A stretch of DNA of 16,203 nucleotides from assembly GCA_910586955.1 (NCBI GenBank), contig CAJUMM010000060.1, forward strand, positions 1 through 16,203, read 5' to 3'. The first letter of the stretch is position 1; each line of letters opens with the position of its first letter. The notes beneath the pieces are model-generated. The model was not told the origin of the DNA, did no database searches, and worked only from the letters and a program-made list of their open reading frames with translations. Shown in pieces: positions 13,226 to 16,203 of this stretch. Both the position numbers and the translations under genes were made by a program. The DNA is from an uncultured Lachnospiraceae bacterium. GTDB lineage: Bacteria > Bacillota > Clostridia > Lachnospirales > Lachnospiraceae.

Positions 13226-14767
13226 ATGTTCAGCAAAGTATGGTCCGCTGCCCTGAACGGAATGGAAGTGTACCCCGTCCGGGTAGAAGCGGATATCAGT
13301 GAGGGCATGCCCCAGCTTTTGATGGTGGGTTATCTGTCCTCGGAGGTGAAGGAGGCGGGGGAGCGGGTGCGCACGGCTCTCAGGAATACGGGAATCCTCC
13401 TGCCCCCCAAGCGCATAACCGTAAATCTGGCCCCCGCAGGCATCCGCAAAGCAGGGACCCGTTTCGACCTGCCTGTGGCAGCGGCAATTCTGGCTTCCCT
13501 GGAGAAAATTCCCTTAGAAAGCCTTTCCGGAATTATGCTGGCCGGAGAACTGAGCTTAAACGGCCAGGTCCTTCGGATTCCCGGTGTCCTTTCCCTGGCG
13601 GAGGCGGCCAGGGAGAAGGGATTAAGATGCTGTATCGTTCCCAAGGGAAATGAGGAGGAAGGAGCTGTCCTGGAAGGCATAGATGTGGTGGGGGTATCAA
13701 GCGTTGCAGAGCTTTTGGAGGTTCTGCGGCATCCGAAGCAGGCAAAGCCTGCCAGGATAGACGCCCGGAAACTTCTGGCCCTGGAGCAGGAGAATGAGGA
13801 GGAAGACTTTTCCCAGATTCATGGACAGGCGGCCCTGCGCCGGGCAGCGGAAGTTGCGGCAGCCGGAATGCACAATTTTTTGATGATTGGTCCCCCGGGC
13901 TCCGGCAAAACAATGATTGCCAGGCGGATTCCGGGTATTCTCCCCCCTTTAAGCCTGGAAGAAAGCTTAGAGATTACGAAAATCTACAGCATTGCCGGAC
14001 TTCTTCCGGAGGATAGGCCTCTCATGACGAAACGGCCTTTTCGCTCTCCCCACCATACGGTGACGGCGGAGGCCCTGGCAGGGGGAGGAAGGATTCCTTC
14101 CCCTGGAGAGATTTCCCTAAGCTCCCGGGGAATTCTTTTTCTGGACGAGCTGCCGGAGTTTCACCGGTCTGCCCTGGAAATCCTGCGGCAGCCCTTGGAG
14201 GAACACTGCATTTCCATTTCCAGGTCCTCGGGTACCTACCGCTTTCCGGCGGAATTTATGCTGGTGGCGGCTATGAACCCCTGTGCCTGCGGCTATTTCC
14301 CGGATCGGAACCGGTGCCGCTGCAGGGAGTGGGAGGTGGACCGGTATCTGGGGAAACTTAGTAGGCCTCTTTTGGACCGCATCGATATCTGCACGGAGGC
14401 GCCCCGGATCTCCTATGAGGAATTGGCAGGAAACCGGAGGGAAGAGAGCTCGGCCCGGATACGGGAACGGGTGAAGGCAGCCCACCGGATCCAGCAGGAG
14501 CGGTACCGGGGACTTTCCATTCATTTCAATGCTTATCTGAGCGGAAAGGCGGTGGGGAGATATTGTCCTTTGGGCCGGAAAGAGGGGGAGCTTCTGAAAG
14601 AAGCCTTCGGAAAACTAAATTTAAGCGCCCGTGCATATCATAAAGTGATCAAAGTATCCCGTACCATTGCAGATCTGGAACAGGAAGAAGGGATTCAAGA
14701 ACGGCATATCCTGGAGGCTTTGTCTTACCGGGCGCCGGAGAGGGACGCCTGGAGCGGGGAGGTATAA
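13226..14767 (+). CDS. comM: YifB/ComM family Mg-chelatase-like AAA+ ATPase
   Basis: A 513-residue AAA+ ATPase of the YifB/ComM family. In Haemophilus and Acinetobacter ComM is a helicase that promotes branch migration during natural transformation; the role in clostridia is untested. An N-terminal Lon-protease-like fold domain without the protease active site (about 1-170) is followed by the ATPase core with Walker A GPPGSGKT (Lys228) and Walker B ILFLDELPEF (Asp307-Glu308), then a cysteine-containing MNPCACGYFPDRNRCRC segment and a C-terminal helical lid (LSARAYHKVIKVSRTIADL). Start ATG 13226 has a strong AGGAGG. It is followed after one base by dprA, so the two competence-type genes are translationally linked. 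Confidence 0.95.
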   Translation: MFSKVWSAALNGMEVYPVRVEADISEGMPQLLMVGYLSSEVKEAGERVRTALRNTGILLPPKRITVNLAPAGIRKAGTRFDLPVAAAILASLEKIPLESLSGIMLAGELSLNGQVLRIPGVLSLAEAAREKGLRCCIVPKGNEEEGAVLEGIDVVGVSSVAELLEVLRHPKQAKPARIDARKLLALEQENEEEDFSQIHGQAALRRAAEVAAAGMHNFLMIGPPGSGKTMIARRIPGILPPLSLEESLEITKIYSIAGLLPEDRPLMTKRPFRSPHHTVTAEALAGGGRIPSPGEISLSSRGILFLDELPEFHRSALEILRQPLEEHCISISRSSGTYRFPAEFMLVAAMNPCACGYFPDRNRCRCREWEVDRYLGKLSRPLLDRIDICTEAPRISYEELAGNRREESSARIRERVKAAHRIQQERYRGLSIHFNAYLSGKAVGRYCPLGRKEGELLKEAFGKLNLSARAYHKVIKVSRTIADLEQEEGIQERHILEALSYRAPERDAWSGEV

Positions 14768-14768
14768 A

Positions 14769-15851
14769 ATGGAGGCCTATTGGCATTGGTTCTGCAGTGT
14801 ACTGGCAGGGGAGCCAGGGCTGCAGGAGAAACTTTTGGAGCGGTATGGAACACCCGGGGCGGTTTTCACTGCGGAGGAAAAAGAGCTGGAAGCGAACTTC
14901 GTAAAAAGCCGTATCCGGATCGCAGAATTGTGCCGGAGCAGGAAGGCCTGGGATTTCGGGAAGGAAGAGGAGGCATTAAGAAAGAAAGGGATCCGCTTTG
15001 TGAGCAGGGAGCATCCTGATTTTCCGAGGCGCCTCCTGGAAATCCCGGGAAGTCCCGGCGGCTTGTTTGTGAAAGGGCGGCTTCCGGCAGGAGAGTCCCC
15101 GGCGGTTGCGGTTGTAGGCGCCAGGGAATGCAGCGCTTACGGCAGAAATGCGGCTCTCTGGTTCGGAAGAGTGCTGGCGGAAAACGGTGTGCAGGTAATC
15201 AGCGGCATGGCCCGGGGAATAGACGGATTCGGACAGTGGGGCGCTCTTCAGGGAAAAGGAGAAACCTTTGCGGTTCTGGGAAGCGGAGCGGATGTCTGCT
15301 ATCCTGCCCGGAACCGGGAACTCTATCTGCGGCTGGAAAGGGAGGGGGGAATTCTCTCGGAGAACCCCCCGGGGACGCCGCCTCTTAAGCATCTCTTTCC
15401 TTTGCGGAACCGTCTCATCAGCGGCCTTGCGGATGCGGTGCTTGTGATTGAGGCCAAAGAAAAGAGCGGTTCCCTGATTACGGCGGATTTGGCTTTGGAA
15501 CAGGGAAAAGACGTATATGCGGTTCCGGGACGCCTTAAGGATGCCCTGAGCAGCGGCTGCCATAATCTGATCCGCCAGGGGGCAGGACTTGCCGTGTCCC
15601 CGGAAAAGCTTCTGGAGGATTTGCAGCTATTTCCAAAAAATAGGACTTTAAAGGAAGAAAAAAACAAAATGGCACTTGAAAGCTCCGAAGATTTAGTGTA
15701 TAGTTGTCTAAGTTTACAGGCCATAAATCTGGATGCCGTCTGTTCCCGGACGAAACTTCCGCCTCAGGAGGTTTTGGGAATCCTGACCCGTCTGGAACTG
15801 AAAGGATATGCCCGTGAGATTTATAAGAATTATTATGCCCGGGTATCCTAA
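14769..15851 (+). CDS. dprA: DNA-processing protein DprA
   Basis: DprA protects incoming single-stranded DNA and loads RecA on it during transformation; it is also widespread in bacteria not known to be competent. The 360-residue protein has an N-terminal helical region (about 1-100), the Rossmann-fold DNA-binding domain with VGARECSAYG (116-125), SGMARGID (145-152), GSGADVCYP (171-179), FPLRNRLISGL (210-220), SGSLITADLALEQG and AVPG (251-254), and a C-terminal winged-helix domain (about 303-360). The usual AHxGAL after GID is replaced by GFGQWGAL, without the histidine. Start ATG 14769 follows GGGGAGG; an upstream in-frame start would lie inside comM. The next gene, topA, is a standard neighbour of dprA in Firmicutes. 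Confidence 0.95.
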   Translation: MEAYWHWFCSVLAGEPGLQEKLLERYGTPGAVFTAEEKELEANFVKSRIRIAELCRSRKAWDFGKEEEALRKKGIRFVSREHPDFPRRLLEIPGSPGGLFVKGRLPAGESPAVAVVGARECSAYGRNAALWFGRVLAENGVQVISGMARGIDGFGQWGALQGKGETFAVLGSGADVCYPARNRELYLRLEREGGILSENPPGTPPLKHLFPLRNRLISGLADAVLVIEAKEKSGSLITADLALEQGKDVYAVPGRLKDALSSGCHNLIRQGAGLAVSPEKLLEDLQLFPKNRTLKEEKNKMALESSEDLVYSCLSLQAINLDAVCSRTKLPPQEVLGILTRLELKGYAREIYKNYYARVS

Positions 15852-15900
15852 CAGGGCAGTCTGTGACATTGCAGGTAAAAAGAAGAAAGAGGAATGATTC

Positions 15901-16203
15901 ATGGCAAAAAATCTGGTTATCGTGGAGTCACCCGCCAAAGTTAAGACCATTAAGAAATTTTTGGGGGCGAATTACGAGGTGCTGGCTTCCCAGGGACATG
16001 TAAGGGATTTGCCGAAAAGTCAGCTTGGCATTGATGTAGAGCACGGCTATGAACCGAAATATATTACCATCCGGGGAAAGGGGGATATTCTGGCGAAGCT
16101 CCGCAAGGAAGCCAAGAAAGCCGACCGGGTCTATCTGGCAACGGACCCGGACCGGGAGGGAGAGGCCATTTCCTGGCATCTGTCCAAAGCCCTGAACTTA
16201 GAT
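15901..16203 (+). CDS. topA: DNA topoisomerase I, N-terminal part (partial)
   Basis: The frame begins at ATG 15901, with AAAGAGGA seven bases upstream, and is open to the end of the window (101 residues). It shows the TOPRIM domain of type IA topoisomerases: VIVESPAK with the catalytic glutamate (Glu9), QGHVRDLPKS, and the metal-binding ATDPDREGEAISWHL (Asp82, Asp84, Glu86). TopA relaxes negative supercoils through a tyrosine-linked single-strand break; that tyrosine would lie downstream, outside the window. It follows dprA after 49 bases, as in B. subtilis and many other Firmicutes. Confidence 0.97.
   Translation, partial: MAKNLVIVESPAKVKTIKKFLGANYEVLASQGHVRDLPKSQLGIDVEHGYEPKYITIRGKGDILAKLRKEAKKADRVYLATDPDREGEAISWHLSKALNLD

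Overview
The window is a gene-dense, housekeeping chromosomal segment of a spore-forming Clostridia bacterium, most likely a Lachnospiraceae-type gut anaerobe. Support comes from the Firmicutes-specific IreB/RuvX/DUF1292 block, RNase J, an HPr-like protein, a SigK-type sporulation sigma factor, strong AGGAGG-like ribosome binding sites and fairly GC-rich coding sequence. Almost everything is on the + strand. Genus-level placement is not possible from what I can see. No rRNA, tRNA, CRISPR array, transposase or prophage gene was found.

Layout. (1) Bases 1-572 hold the C-terminal part of a left-handed beta-helix acyltransferase/nucleotidyltransferase, closed by a clear terminator. (2) Bases 738-4956 run prmA - rsmE - nifZ-like cysteine desulfurase - thiI: two ribosome-modifying methyltransferases, then a sulfur relay for tRNA 4-thiouridine. 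(3) A lone minus-strand gene (5065-5298) encodes an HPr-like protein without the phosphorylatable histidine; it has its own promoter and terminator. (4) mtaB (5405-6709) encodes a tRNA methylthiotransferase. (5) A new promoter at 6717-6745 opens a long probable operon: ireB - ruvX - DUF1292 - fur-family - rnj - short MltG-like protein - trmR - U32 peptidase (trhP-like). This resembles the Bacillus subtilis yrzL-yrrK-yrzB-yrrL-yrrM-yrrN/O order with fur and rnj inserted, and with the MltG position reduced to an anchor plus a small domain. (6) A sigK-like gene without a pro-sequence sits behind an unusual hairpin that carries both a terminator T-tract and the gene's ribosome binding site. (7) After a 249-base gap holding a nested palindrome come comM (yifB), dprA and the beginning of topA, a DNA uptake/processing and topology cluster.

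The main themes are translation and RNA modification (prmA, rsmE, thiI, mtaB, trmR, trhP, rnj) and DNA maintenance (ruvX, comM, dprA, topA). The genes are conventional; the less usual material is in the non-coding junctions. These are the sigK leader, where a promoter-like sequence lies inside a terminator/RBS-sequestering hairpin; the sigK-comM palindrome; and a short motif repeated at three intergenic sites. Two reduced or degenerate family members (the HPr-like and MltG-like proteins) are also worth attention. I did not recognise a wholly new multi-gene system.
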